63,047 nt of DNA from assembly GCA_017471945.1 (NCBI GenBank), contig JAFURH010000038.1, forward strand, positions 1 to 63,047. The letters are read 5' to 3'. This DNA comes from Clostridia bacterium (GTDB lineage: Bacteria > Bacillota > Clostridia > Christensenellales > Borkfalkiaceae). Below are positions 35,128 to 46,100 of the stretch, piece by piece. The notes under the pieces are model-generated. The model was not told where the DNA came from and ran no database searches. It saw nothing but the letters and a program-made list of their open reading frames with translations. The translations under genes were made by a program, and so were the position numbers. The first letter of the stretch is position 1. Every line of letters starts with the position of its first letter.

Positions 35128-38100
35128 ATGAAAAAAAGTAAAAAGATCCTTTTAGCGCTCAGCGCAACTCTCGCGTTAGGGTTATCCGCAGGCGCGATGA
35201 CGGCTTGCGGGGAAGAGGAATCCATTAAAATTTCTTTTGATACGGACGGCGGGGCGAAGATTTCCTCGATCACCGTAAAAGAGGGGAAAACGTACGCGCT
35301 TCCCGAACCCGCGGCAAGAGAAGGATACAGCTTCGACGGCTGGTACGCAACTTCGGATTTTTCGGGCTCTCCCGTAACGGAAGTCGTGGCGGGCGGCAAG
35401 AGCACGACCTACTACGCGAAGTGGACGCAGCTTGCGAAGATCACGCTGCTGATTAACGGCGGTGAGTTGGAAAACGAAACGCTGTATTTAAAAGAAGGCG
35501 CGAACGTAGCCGAGTTTATGAAAGACTACGTTCCCACCAAGAGCGGGCTTACCTTCGGCGCGTGGTTCGACGGCGAAACCGAGCTGGATGCAAACAAGAA
35601 AATGCCTGCGAACGGCTTGACGCTTACCGCGAAATATAAAGTAAACTACACGGTCAAACTGATGCTCGAATCTCTTTCGGGCGGCACGTACGAGGAAAAA
35701 CAAGAAACGCTGAGCGACTACGTGGAGAAAAATCTTACCGTTTCCGTTGCTCCCGAGGGTTTCACGGAAATCGCGCACGACGGTACGCACAAGACGGCAG
35801 TTCTTTCCGAGAACGCTTCGGAAAACGTGTTTACGGTGTATTATAGCCGTAATTCCTACGAATTGAAATTCCGTCCCAATTATCCCGACGGCGCTTTAGG
35901 CAACGAAACGACGATAAACAAAAAATACGACGCGGAATTTGAGATTCCGTCCGATTATTCTTGTCAAGGTTACGCTCTCGTGGGTTGGGCAACGACGGTA
36001 AACGGCGAAGCGGAATATCTTACCAATCAGATCGAACGTTTGGTGTTCAACGAGTCCGACGGGGAAAAACCTGCGGCGGCAACGATGAAGATGCCCGCGG
36101 AAAACGCGACCTTATACGCCGTTTGGCAGAAAGGCTGCGTGGATATGTTCGGCGGTTCGGACTCGATTTATTTCCTCGACGAGGACTCTTCCGTGATCTA
36201 TCTTTCCCGCGGCGGCGTGTTCTTTAAGGGCGTTTACGACGCGACCATCGAAACTTTCTATTTTGACGCGGCGAACGGCGACACGCTGTTGGAAGGAAAA
36301 ATGTACGATGGCGACTTGTTCGCCTATTCCAGCGGCACTCGTAACGATATGTGGAGCACGTTGTACGAAAACGGGGTCGGGCTTGCAGAAGGCACGCGTA
36401 TCGACTTTGACGAATACAACGGCATAGAATATACGACGGGACTTGACGGCAACGAATCGAAAACCTCTTCGGGTACTTACGAGATTAACGAGGACGGCTA
36501 TTACGTGGCGACCTTCACCGAAGGCGAGCTTCAAGGAAAAGAAATGACGCTTGTCGTTGGCTACGTAACGGTGAACGGGGTCAGAAAGAACGCGTTTCAG
36601 ATAAGAAACGAGGAGGAGATCGAGCTCGGTACAATCGTCGGCTATAAAGTGATCGACGGCGTGCTTGCGCAGGATTCGAACGGATATTCCGTGACTTTGA
36701 ACGGGTTCGGCGTAGCGCACGTAACGCAGGGATCTTCGGCGGGTAACTATTATTATACGATTACGGACGAGATCCTCACGCTCACTTCGAGATATGGTTC
36801 GACCCTTCTTACCGCACGGCTCGTCAAACAAGGAAAATCCACCGTCTACGTGGCGTATGCCCAAGCGTTGGATAACGAATTTGAGATCGGCGACGGTTCG
36901 CTGGTGCTCGACGGGGCTTCCAGCGCAGTCTACACGCAAAACGGTTCGACGAAAGAAGGTGTATTCGTCACGATCGGTGCTTCTGCGTTCGGCGGTACGA
37001 TCGTCGACGTACTTCTCGGCGAAGAAACTTACCGTATAGTCGTTTCTTCTACGGATAGAACGGTGATCGAAGACGGCGAAGCTGTCACGGTAACCGATTA
37101 TAAAGCAACTGAAAAACTTGCGGATTACGCCGAATATTATTATCTTGACGACGGTTTGGTCTACTACGCGCCGATGATCGTCTTTGACGAAGAGGAAGCG
37201 GGGATCGCTATTTTATACGGTATCGAAAGCGAAACGCAGGAATACGTGGTCGTATCCAAAGGTACGTACGCGCTCGAAAACGGACGTTATATCTATACCG
37301 TCCTGCCTGATTACGTGATCGACGCGGAGGCTACGGCGAACTTGTTGACCGAACCCTTCGACCTTACGAAGATCAAATCGATCGTATTCGATATCGACGT
37401 AGATTCGACGGCGTACAGAGTCGCTTACTGGTATTCTTCGACGGATATCGAAAACGTCAACACTCCTTACGAGGTTTCGTATACCTCCTCGAAAGCGGAC
37501 GGCGCGACGCTCGAACTGGTCAGCGGTTTTGCTTTCTATAAAGCGGCGAACGAGATCACCTACGAAGGTGCATACGTGATCGAAGAGAACGTTATGACCA
37601 TCTATGCGGGAAGCAATACTTGCTATATCCGTATCGACGAGGAAAACAAGCAGTTCCTCGCGCTCGACTATGCGCCCTACGACGCGTACCTCGTTACCGA
37701 CGACGGTATGATTTCGAAGGTAGACTATCTGAGCTTCGACGGCGCCGGAAACGCGACGCGCGTAACGCTTACGCTTGACGAAGACGGCAACGAACTGTCA
37801 AGAGTCACGAAAGAAGGCGTGGTGAGCGACTCGAAAAAGGTGACGGATTACAATATGCCGATCTGGTCGTTTACTTCGACGGAAAAGGACGCTTCCTTCG
37901 ATTATATCCGCGTTTCGATGAGTTCGAGATATTATATTATTCCTTACAATGCGGACTATGCGGGCACGTACGAGAGCACGGCGGGCAGATTGACGCTCGA
38001 CGGTTATATATACGGCGCGAAATTTATTGATAAAAACAGAAACGAATACGAAGGCAACTACGTTGTTATAGAAGAAAACGTAGTGCAAATGAACGTAGAA

Positions 38101-40116
38101 GACGGCAAGTCTTTCTACTTTGATCTCAGCGGCGACTCCTTCACCGTACGCGGCGAAGAATACGGCGAATACGCCCTTACCGAAAACCAGTATTTCTCCA
38201 CCTACGTAGAGCTCGACGGCTACGGTAAGCTTTCCGTTTACACGAAGGACGAAGACGGCAAAAAGACCTATATTTCCGAGGATGGAACGTACGAAGCGAA
38301 AGGCGACGGCTACGTTTTGAGCTACGTGGTAGGCAACACGACCGTAACGCATACGGGTAAGCTCGGCACGACGCTCACCGACGACGACAAGATTCCCGCG
38401 TTTATCCTTGAAAAGGGACAAAAAGCGTACGTATACGTGAACGAGGCCGATTGGTCGATGCTCTTGCTTGACGATTTCGGCGGCGCAACGAAATACGGCA
38501 ATGAAGGCGAGAAAGAAGAAGGGCGTTATACGATAGTCACCGAATCGCTCTTCTACTACACGAGCGAAGATCAGTCGAGCGCGACGCTGTATTTCTACGA
38601 TGCGGACAACGGCGTGATCACGCCCGTTGATTATGCGCAGAAATCTTACTACACGGCAAACTTCGAATCGCTCCTGTTCACGCAATACGGATTCGCGGTG
38701 TTTAACGATACGCTCACTTATTATTACAGCGTTGACGAAAACGATAACGTGACCATCTACCGCCAGGATCCGACGGCGAAGGAGGCAAACGTATACGGGT
38801 TCGTAGCGGAGGACTTCGGCAAGTTCGATAAGAACAAGAACTGGACGGTCGGAGGCGTTGAAAAAGAATATATCGAGAGCGAAGGGAATACGATCATTTT
38901 CTCGCGTTCGGACGGCGTGGAATCGGGTGAAGGCGATGATAAAACGGTTACGTATCCATATCCCGTCGCGCTTACCGGCGACGTCAAGCACGCGATCCAA
39001 GAACTGAAATTCAAGCCTTCCAGCAAAACGGAATTCTCCGTAGAGGGTGATGTCGTATATAACGGCAAAGAATACGATTGTACGGTCACCCGTGAGATCG
39101 TCAATAAAGAAACGGGCGAAACGGCTCTGTACGTAACGATTGACGGCTACTACTACCGTTTCTATATCAACGCGGTGTATAACGGTAAGGGCGAGGTAAG
39201 TACCTACGAAGTCGTAGACCTCACGTTCTATCGCGAATTGCCTTCGTATAATTATCTGTATACCTACTACGTATACGCAATGTTCTACGGTACGTTGATC
39301 GAAAACGAAGTGGGTATCGTCACCGTGCACGGAAATTATAACGAATTGGGCGAAGAAACGGGTTTCTCCGTTTCGGGCGAATTCTTCGAAGGTAGCGAAT
39401 ACTACGATCAAAACGGCGAACTTCTCACTTTCGAGAACGGTAGCTACGAATACGACGAGAACGAAAGTTCTTATTCGACGACGTTCGTGGGGGCAGACGG
39501 TGAAACGTACAGCTTCCATTTCATCGCGAGATATTTCCAAAACCTTGGCGTGTATGGTTACAACGTATATGCGCTCACTTCCCATCAGCAAGTGAAAGTG
39601 GGTGAATATACCGTTGACGTGCAAAACGTTCTGAAAACGGAGCTCACGAACGTGGAGGAAGGCGATTTTTGGAGCGTCGGACTGTATCGGAACGATACGG
39701 AACTTAAAGCCGACGAACTGTTCAAGATCGACAACGCATACTACTACGTCGTGAGAGAAACCGACGGAAACGGCAAGATTACGGGGATCACCTATTATCA
39801 GATCACGTTGAAGGAATTGGAAGGCGAATCGGTCGGCGGTTCTTCCGTTCCCACCTACGAATCGGCGACGGTTACCTCGGAAACGGCAACCAAGAAGTAT
39901 TCTAAGGACGGTAAGCTTTCCGTAGATATCGCGGCCGAACGCGACGCAGTTCTTATGATCTGTTTGATCAATAAGAATTACTACGCGACGGGCAGCGTCT
40001 ACGACGCCGAGACCTCGACCTATACCGTGACCACGACCGAAGGAAAGACTTTCCTTGTAAAAGTGGACGCGGCGGAAGGAACGGTGGAAATTTCCGAAAA
40101 AGTAGACAACGCGTAA
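35128..40116 (+). CDS. Very large (1662-residue) lipoprotein with InlB repeats and unnamed beta-repeats
   Basis: Signal peptide with lipobox M24-T25-A26-C27. InlB/Flg_new repeats lie within residues about 30-340 (YSFDGWYATSDFSG; LVGWATTVNG; TLYAVWQ). From about 345 to 1600 the chain has no LRR but a recurring beta-rich unit that starts LDGYG/LNGFG/FDGAG, passes a GTYxIxEN core and ends in a short hairpin; starts are visible near residues 525, 592, 869, 956 and 1028. No protease or glycosidase motif was seen. It lies between an LRR lipoprotein and the LRR-subtilase in the same run. Confidence 0.85.
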   Translation: MKKSKKILLALSATLALGLSAGAMTACGEEESIKISFDTDGGAKISSITVKEGKTYALPEPAAREGYSFDGWYATSDFSGSPVTEVVAGGKSTTYYAKWTQLAKITLLINGGELENETLYLKEGANVAEFMKDYVPTKSGLTFGAWFDGETELDANKKMPANGLTLTAKYKVNYTVKLMLESLSGGTYEEKQETLSDYVEKNLTVSVAPEGFTEIAHDGTHKTAVLSENASENVFTVYYSRNSYELKFRPNYPDGALGNETTINKKYDAEFEIPSDYSCQGYALVGWATTVNGEAEYLTNQIERLVFNESDGEKPAAATMKMPAENATLYAVWQKGCVDMFGGSDSIYFLDEDSSVIYLSRGGVFFKGVYDATIETFYFDAANGDTLLEGKMYDGDLFAYSSGTRNDMWSTLYENGVGLAEGTRIDFDEYNGIEYTTGLDGNESKTSSGTYEINEDGYYVATFTEGELQGKEMTLVVGYVTVNGVRKNAFQIRNEEEIELGTIVGYKVIDGVLAQDSNGYSVTLNGFGVAHVTQGSSAGNYYYTITDEILTLTSRYGSTLLTARLVKQGKSTVYVAYAQALDNEFEIGDGSLVLDGASSAVYTQNGSTKEGVFVTIGASAFGGTIVDVLLGEETYRIVVSSTDRTVIEDGEAVTVTDYKATEKLADYAEYYYLDDGLVYYAPMIVFDEEEAGIAILYGIESETQEYVVVSKGTYALENGRYIYTVLPDYVIDAEATANLLTEPFDLTKIKSIVFDIDVDSTAYRVAYWYSSTDIENVNTPYEVSYTSSKADGATLELVSGFAFYKAANEITYEGAYVIEENVMTIYAGSNTCYIRIDEENKQFLALDYAPYDAYLVTDDGMISKVDYLSFDGAGNATRVTLTLDEDGNELSRVTKEGVVSDSKKVTDYNMPIWSFTSTEKDASFDYIRVSMSSRYYIIPYNADYAGTYESTAGRLTLDGYIYGAKFIDKNRNEYEGNYVVIEENVVQMNVEDGKSFYFDLSGDSFTVRGEEYGEYALTENQYFSTYVELDGYGKLSVYTKDEDGKKTYISEDGTYEAKGDGYVLSYVVGNTTVTHTGKLGTTLTDDDKIPAFILEKGQKAYVYVNEADWSMLLLDDFGGATKYGNEGEKEEGRYTIVTESLFYYTSEDQSSATLYFYDADNGVITPVDYAQKSYYTANFESLLFTQYGFAVFNDTLTYYYSVDENDNVTIYRQDPTAKEANVYGFVAEDFGKFDKNKNWTVGGVEKEYIESEGNTIIFSRSDGVESGEGDDKTVTYPYPVALTGDVKHAIQELKFKPSSKTEFSVEGDVVYNGKEYDCTVTREIVNKETGETALYVTIDGYYYRFYINAVYNGKGEVSTYEVVDLTFYRELPSYNYLYTYYVYAMFYGTLIENEVGIVTVHGNYNELGEETGFSVSGEFFEGSEYYDQNGELLTFENGSYEYDENESSYSTTFVGADGETYSFHFIARYFQNLGVYGYNVYALTSHQQVKVGEYTVDVQNVLKTELTNVEEGDFWSVGLYRNDTELKADELFKIDNAYYYVVRETDGNGKITGITYYQITLKELEGESVGGSSVPTYESATVTSETATKKYSKDGKLSVDIAAERDAVLMICLINKNYYATGSVYDAETSTYTVTTTEGKTFLVKVDAAEGTVEISEKVDNA

Positions 40117-40155
40117 TGATCGTTTGCGAAAAAACGAATAGATAGGAAAAATACT

Positions 40156-43100
40156 ATGACAAAGAATTTCAAAAAGAAAATGTTGAAAACGTTGTATAGA
40201 GGCGTAGCGTTGTTCGGCGCTTGCGGGTTTTTCTTCGCCGCGGGCGCAGAGAGCACGGAACGGGCGAAGCAAACCGTCGCTTCCGCTTCGGGCATCACGA
40301 AAACGGACGCTTCGATCAACACGCATCTAACGGATTATTTCGATAGCAACGTCGTGTATAAGCTTCCCGAAGCCGTCGAACAAGACGACGATATTTCCGT
40401 CATCGTAACGATGGATACGGGTTCGATCGTCGATGCGTATAAACAAGAAAACACGAAGCTTTCGCTTACGGAATATGTGAATAGCGCCAAAGCGGCAAAA
40501 CTTGCGGCACAGGCAAGCAAAGAGCAGAACGCCCTTTTGAAAGAGCTGACGGCGGCGGGAATTTCCTACACCATTGGTGAACGCTACGACACGATTACGA
40601 ACGGTTTCGAGATCGTTGTCAAGGCGTCTGATTTCGAGGAGGTGGGCAAAGCCGTCGGCGACCGCGCTTCCTTGATTCTGGGCGAAACCTACGAACCTGC
40701 GGCGACGGAGGTCGTCACCAACGAAGTAGAAGTTTACGATACGGGTATTTTCAATAGCCAAGGGATCGAATATCAGGGTGCGGGCGTAGTCGTAGCCGTG
40801 CTTGACACGGGTCTTGATTATACCCATTCCGCTTTCGACGTAGCGAATTTCCATTCGAAGGATCTTGCGTTTACCTTGTCGGGAGTCTCTGCAAAAGTCG
40901 GTTCGACGACGGCGGCGAAGTTCAGCAAAGGGCTTACGGGCGAAGACGTGTATATGAACGCCAAAGTGCCTTACGCGTACGATTACGCGGATAAAGATCC
41001 CGACGTACTTCCCATCAATTCCGAACACGGCACGCACGTGGCGGGTATTATCGCGGGTAACGACGACGAGATCACGGGTGTTGCACCCGAAGCGCAGCTT
41101 GCGATAATGAAAGTGTTTTCCGATTCGCAGACGGGTGCGAAGGATTCTTGGATCTTATCCGCGCTTGAAGATTGCGTGGTGCTCGGCGTAGACGTGATCA
41201 ATATGTCGCTCGGTTCTTCCCGCGGCTTCTCGCGTGAAGAGGACGGCGAAAAAGTAAACGATATTTACGACAGCATCAAGGAAGCGGGGATTTCCCTGAT
41301 CGTTGCGGCTTCGAACGACGGCGTTGCGACTTCCGGCTCGGAAAAGAACGGTAGTCTTCCGCTCACGTCCAATCCCGACGCCGGTACGGTCGGCGCGCCT
41401 TCCACGTACGAAACGTCTTTATCGGTCGCTTCCGTAGACGGCGTAAAGACCCCGTATCTTCTCTACGGCGAAGAGATCATCTACTTTAACGAAGCGATGA
41501 ACTCCGCGGCGAAAACCAAAGATTTCGTGGATGATCTGTTTAAAAAACTCGGCACGGATGCGAATACCTACGATTTCGAATACGTGACGATTCCCGGCAT
41601 CGGGCGTGCGTCCGACTATCCCGCGGAATCCGATTATTACGCGGGCAAGATCGTGCTCGTCAAACGTGGTACGACGACCTTTGAAGACAAAGTCCGCGTC
41701 GCGCTTCAAGAAAAGGGCGCGGCAGGTATCATCATTTATAACAACGTTTCCGGTTCGATTTCTATGTCGGTCGGAAAGGATTACGGCGCGGTTTGCTCGA
41801 TTTCGCAAGACGACGGCGAATTGTTGGCTGCAAAGGGGACGGGGACGATCCGCATCAGTCGCAGTCAGGTCGCAGGGCCGTATATGTCCGATTTCTCGTC
41901 GTGGGGTCCCACTTCTAACCTTGGGATCAAGCCCGAGATCACCGCGCACGGCGGCGAGATCTATTCTGCCGTTCCCGGCGGCGGGTACGAAAGAATGTCG
42001 GGTACTTCGATGGCTGCACCCAATCAGGCAGGCGCGACCGCTCTCATTCGTCAGTATGTTAAGAGCGGCAAGTTCGGAAGCAACCTCACCAACAAAGAGA
42101 TCACGGCGATCGTTAATCAACTTATGATGTCTACGGCAGATATCGTATACAATAAAAACGGCTTGCCTTACGCGGTCAGAAAACAGGGCGCGGGGCTGAT
42201 CAGTATTAAAGACTCGATCGAATCGCAGGCGTATATCAAGACCTACGATCAATCGGGGAATTTGATGGATAAAACCAAACTTGAACTCGGCGACGATAAA
42301 AACCGTACGGGCGAATACGGCGGCATCGTCTTTGAGATACATAACGTGAGCGATTCCGCTATCACCTACGATATCGACACGCTTATGATCACCGAGGGCG
42401 TTAGCGAAACGTTTACGGGACACGGAGAAAAGACGGTTTCGCAGGAAGGTTATCTTTTGACTACGACGACGAGCATTCTCGATTGTCAGAACGGGACTCT
42501 TTCAAATAGAAAAGTGACCGTAGCGGCAGGTCAAACGGCGAAGGTATCCTTGGAATTCACGATTTCCGAAGCGGATAAGCAATATATCGACAAATACTTC
42601 GAAAACGGTTATTACGTAGAAGGGTTCATAACCCTCAAAGCGGTCAGCGGCGCGACGGTGGATATGAATATTCCCGTTCTCGCATTCTACGGGGACTGGA
42701 CGGAAGCCCCTATTCTCGACGAAGAATACTACGATACGCACAAAGACGAGCTCAACGCGGGTCTTGACGTGAAGGATAAATTGATGGCGGACGCTTATGC
42801 GACTCGCGCTATCGGTGGGCTTTACAGCGATTATATCAGCGCGCTCGGCTCGTATTATTTCAAACAAGATCCTTCCAACACGCAGATCGCGGCGAGTAAA
42901 GACCGTATTGCCATCTCCAATCAAGACGGGGACGAAGAAGGCAAAACGAACTTTACCGTAAGCAGTATTTATTCGATAAACGCAGGTTTGTTGCGTAACG
43001 TAAAAGAGGCGTATATTTCGATCGTCGAGGATTCGACGGGCGAAGAGGTGTTCAACCATACGGAAATCAACGTGCGCAAATCCAACAGTTCGGGCAGTAC

Positions 43101-46100
43101 GATGTATCCCGGTTATATCGACGTGGATTTTTCCGCGCTCGAACATAATTTGAAGAATAATACCCGCTACACCGTAACGATGACGACGTATATCGACTAC
43201 GGCACGCACGAGGAGCAGAAAAACGCGAGAAACGTGTTTACCTTCCCTCTCTATATCGACTTCGAAGCGCCTTCGCTCACCGACGTAAGATACTATACGG
43301 AATACGATCAGACTTCGAAAAAGACACGTCTTTACGCAGATCTGAGTATTTACGACAATCACTATTCGATGGGTATGCAGATCGGTCAAATCGTAGCTTC
43401 GGAAGACCCTAAATATACGTTCTCGATGGAAACGTTCGGGGAATACGTAACGCCCGTATATTCGTCTTTTAATTCGACTTCGGTCGTAACGGTCGAGCTT
43501 ACGGACTATATTTCCAAGATCAAAGACAGATCGATCGGTATGAAATCGGCGACGGCTACTTCCTTGGAAACGGAGAAAAATAACTCGTTTATCGCCATCT
43601 GTTACGACTACGCGATGAACTCGGCGACTTACGAGCTCAGACTTCCCGACGAAGTGATCGCGATGTATTTTGAAAAAGACGGCAAGACGCTTGAATCTGT
43701 TCGCCTTAGCCCCAACGAAAAGCTGGATCTTACCACCGTTCTTAACGTATATCCCGCGACGACTTGGGAATCAATCGTAGACTTTACCTCTGCCGACGAA
43801 ACGGTAGCAAAGGTCGTTAACGGCACGTTGCTTGCAACGGCGGATACGGCGGAAGGTTCAAAGAGTACGACGATCACGGCGATCGGCTATAACGCGGCGG
43901 GAGAAAAAGTGACCGCGACTTTGGAGGTCGTCGTTCTCGGTCCGACCGACGAAGGCTATCGTGGCGGGTATACCGTTCCCGAAGTGAATACTTTCGAGGT
44001 GACGGGCTATAAAACGTTGAAAGCGTATTATTCCACGAGCTTGGACGATCGTGAAATCGGTTTGACGGATTCGGTCAACGATTTCGGTGATTCTCTCACG
44101 CTCTCGATGTATCCTTCGGAAAGCGTACAGCTTTTATATAAGCTTGATTCGTACACGGATACCGTTATCACTTATAAATCCAACAATCAGAAGATCGCGA
44201 CGATCGGAGAAGACGGCGTGATCGTAGCGCAGGCGGAAGGTTCGACGATCGTAACGGCAAGCGTTGGTTCGTATTCGAAAGTGAATATTCGTATTACGGT
44301 CAAAGATCCGTATACGACGAATAGTATGTACTTAATGAGCTATAAAGGGCTCGGCGGCGTGGTCGAGATCCCCGACGATCGCGGGATCACGACGATCTAT
44401 TCTTACGCATTCTCAAATTATGAATACGTGGAAAAAGACCTTGAAAACGGCGACGTGATCGACGAGGAAGATCCGTATCATTTGAAACAATGGTATATCG
44501 GCGACGATACGATCACGAAGGTGATCATTCCCGAAGGCGTAGAGATCATCGAATCGTACGCGTTTGCCGCGCTCACTAAGCTTGAAGAAGTCAAGCTCCC
44601 CACCACGTTGAAGCGAATCGGCGTGGGCGCATTCTACGGTTGTACGAATCTCAAAACGATCAACCTTGAAAACGTGCAGTTTATCAACGAAAAAGCGTTC
44701 GCGGACTGTGCGCTCGGAAAAATCGACCTCTCGTCGGTAGTTTCGATCGGTAATTACACGTTCCAGAACTGCGTATTGACCAAGTTGACGCTTCCTACGA
44801 CCTCTCAATCGGTCGGCGTCGGCTCGTTCTACGGCAATAAATATCTTGAAACGGTCACCTTCGCCGCACCCAAAATGAAAGTGGGTTCTTATGCGTTCGC
44901 GGAGTGCTCGGTGCTCGACAAGGTCGCAGTCAACGCGGCGGTTATTTCCTCGTATGCGTTCTACAACTGTTCGGCACTTTCCGACGTAACGCTCGGCAAG
45001 GACGTCGCCGTCATCGGCGAATACGCCTTCACGGGTACTAACGTCGCGGAATTCAAGCTTGAAGAGGGGAATTCGGAGTTGAAATGCTCGCAGGGCTTGA
45101 AGGAAACCGAAGGCGCGTATCTTATGAATAAAGCGGGCGAGCTTATTCTCGTTGCGCCGCAATACGAACCCGATCCTGTTGACGGTAAGTTGGGCGTGTT
45201 CGAGATCGAAGACGCGACCTCGATCTCTTCGGGCGCTTTTGCAGGTTCGGTACAGATCTTGCATTTGAGAGCACCTAACGTAACCACGGTCGGTGACTAT
45301 GCGTTCGCAGGTTGTAAAAACCTCGTCAGCATTTCCTTACCGAAGGTAGAAACGATCGGAGAATACGCGTTCGCAGGTACTTCTCTTGAAGATACCGCTA
45401 CGCTTGATATCCCCACGCTGAAATCGATCGGCGCGTACGCGTTTGCAGGAACCGATCTTACGTCGGTAGTGATCGCGGACGAAGCGACGATTGGTGAATC
45501 GGCGTTCAGCTACTATCGCGAAAGCTCCAATTCGGCTTACGACTTATGCGAAAAGTTACATTCCGTGAAGATCGGCAAAAACGTGACGATCGGTAAAAAC
45601 GCGTTCTATTCTCCCGTCTATGTATATACTTACGAAGCCACGGGGGTGGAGGACGTACTCGAGCTTTATTATGAAGAATACGCCTACTTCCTCACGGACG
45701 AAGACGGCAATCGCGTTAAGGACGCAAAGGGCAAGGATATCCAATACGTTTACCTTCGCTATAAATTCGATACGGGTGTGCGGTCGCAGCTGATTTCGGT
45801 AGAGATCGGTGACGGCACGACGGTCGGCGAATCGGCGTTCTCCGGTCACGCGAAATTGACTTCGCTCACGGTCGGCAACGGCGTCGAACTCGGTAACTAC
45901 GCGTTTTTCAACGCTGCTGCGCTCGAGGAGGTTCAACTCCAAGGCGTCGTTTCGATCGGGGACTACGCGTTCTCCGGTTCGAGGACGTACGACTACTGGA
46001 TGACGGACGACGAAGTTCTCCGTTACGCTTACGAGCGTACTTATCTGTACGACGAAGAGGGCAACGGCGAGGACACGATCACGGCGTATATCTATTCCGA

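Noticed and set aside
37798..40326. An 842-codon minus-strand open frame
   Set aside because: It is the shadow of the 1662-residue lipoprotein gene and runs across a real intergenic gap; low-complexity composition.
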